NCBI GenBank assembly: GCA_964491395.1
Contig: CAZBGI010000085.1
Location: 1-13,641, forward strand
Source: SKVR01 sp964491395
GTDB lineage: Bacteria; Bacteroidota; Bacteroidia; Bacteroidales; UBA7960
Reading direction: 5' to 3'
DNA: 13,641 nt
In this document: one piece after another, positions 13,608 to 13,641 of the stretch
How the letters are laid out: each line of letters opens with the position of its first letter
Position numbering within the stretch: position 1 is the first letter of the stretch
Position numbers and translations under genes: made by a program
The notes under the pieces: model-generated
The model's input: the letters and a program-made list of their open reading frames with translations, nothing else
Database searches by the model: none
Told to the model about the DNA's origin: nothing

Positions 13608-13624
13608 GTTGTACCCGCATAAAT
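13608..13624. repeat. Short direct repeat gttgYacccgcataaat, copy 2
   Basis: Second copy of the 17-base block. The array may continue past the window end, but the bases after 13624 do not start a third copy of the C/G-rich element. Confidence 0.8.
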
Positions 13625-13641
13625 GGTTTATTGATTCTTTT

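Larger units (their letters stand above)
13221..13641. other. Gene-free region upstream of the regulator
   Basis: This 421-bp stretch holds the regulator's promoter and inverted repeat (13221-13270), a purine-rich, low-complexity piece (about 13318-13410, with runs such as aaaggcaaaagccagaag) and a periodic C/G-rich repeat block (13453-13624). Two overlapping open frames of about 90-100 codons on opposite strands cross the repeats; their compositions (K/R/E/Q-rich on plus, L/S-rich on minus) follow the purine bias and do not look like proteins. Confidence 0.6.

Noticed and set aside
13453..13624. Possible CRISPR array
   Set aside because: There are only two copies of each block, the repeat-to-spacer layout differs from CRISPR (two distinct blocks per 87-bp unit), and no cas genes are present.

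Overview
The window looks like a piece of a Bacteroidota chromosome, most likely a Bacteroidales/Marinilabiliales-type lineage, although the lineage is inferred. Three very large consecutive proteins each carry an N-terminal signal peptide and a C-terminal 'YPNP/FPNP' sorting domain of the type IX secretion system (T9SS), which is restricted to this phylum. The genes also lack clear Shine-Dalgarno sequences, as is usual for the group.

Layout: all four complete genes are on the minus strand, so transcription runs from high to low coordinates. First is a TrmB-family transcriptional regulator (12414-13220), with a 21-bp inverted repeat just upstream that could be its operator. After a 212-bp gap comes a 1182-residue right-handed beta-helix surface protein (8653-12201) that ends in a clear intrinsic terminator. 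After a 243-bp gap comes a 1512-residue, strongly acidic multidomain adhesin-like protein (3871-8409). It is built almost wholly of tandem modules: two choice-of-anchor-J/HYDIN pairs, a third jelly roll, three PEGA-like repeats and six InlB-B-type repeats. It also ends in an intrinsic terminator. Last is a 1118-residue subtilisin-family (S8) protease with an intact catalytic triad and a GTG start (433-3789). The first 127 bases appear to hold the 3' end of an unidentified plus-strand gene convergent with the protease.

The two window ends are gene-poor and repeat-bearing. On the left (128-432) is a perfect 16-bp-arm hairpin of REP/MITE-like appearance and a second, weaker hairpin. On the right (13221-13641) are a purine-rich stretch and two copies of a C/G-rich hairpin element. 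The latter belong to a periodic arrangement in which two conserved blocks both recur at exactly 87 bp.

Interpretation: this is a locus of T9SS-exported cell-surface or secreted proteins, two probably adhesive or polymer-binding and one proteolytic, next to a TrmB-type regulator that may control some of them. The two strong terminators suggest separate transcripts rather than one operon. I see no RNA genes, CRISPR array, transposase or phage genes. No feature clearly shows a wholly new system. The most unusual items are the modular adhesin, the regulator with its inverted repeat, and the flanking intergenic repeats.
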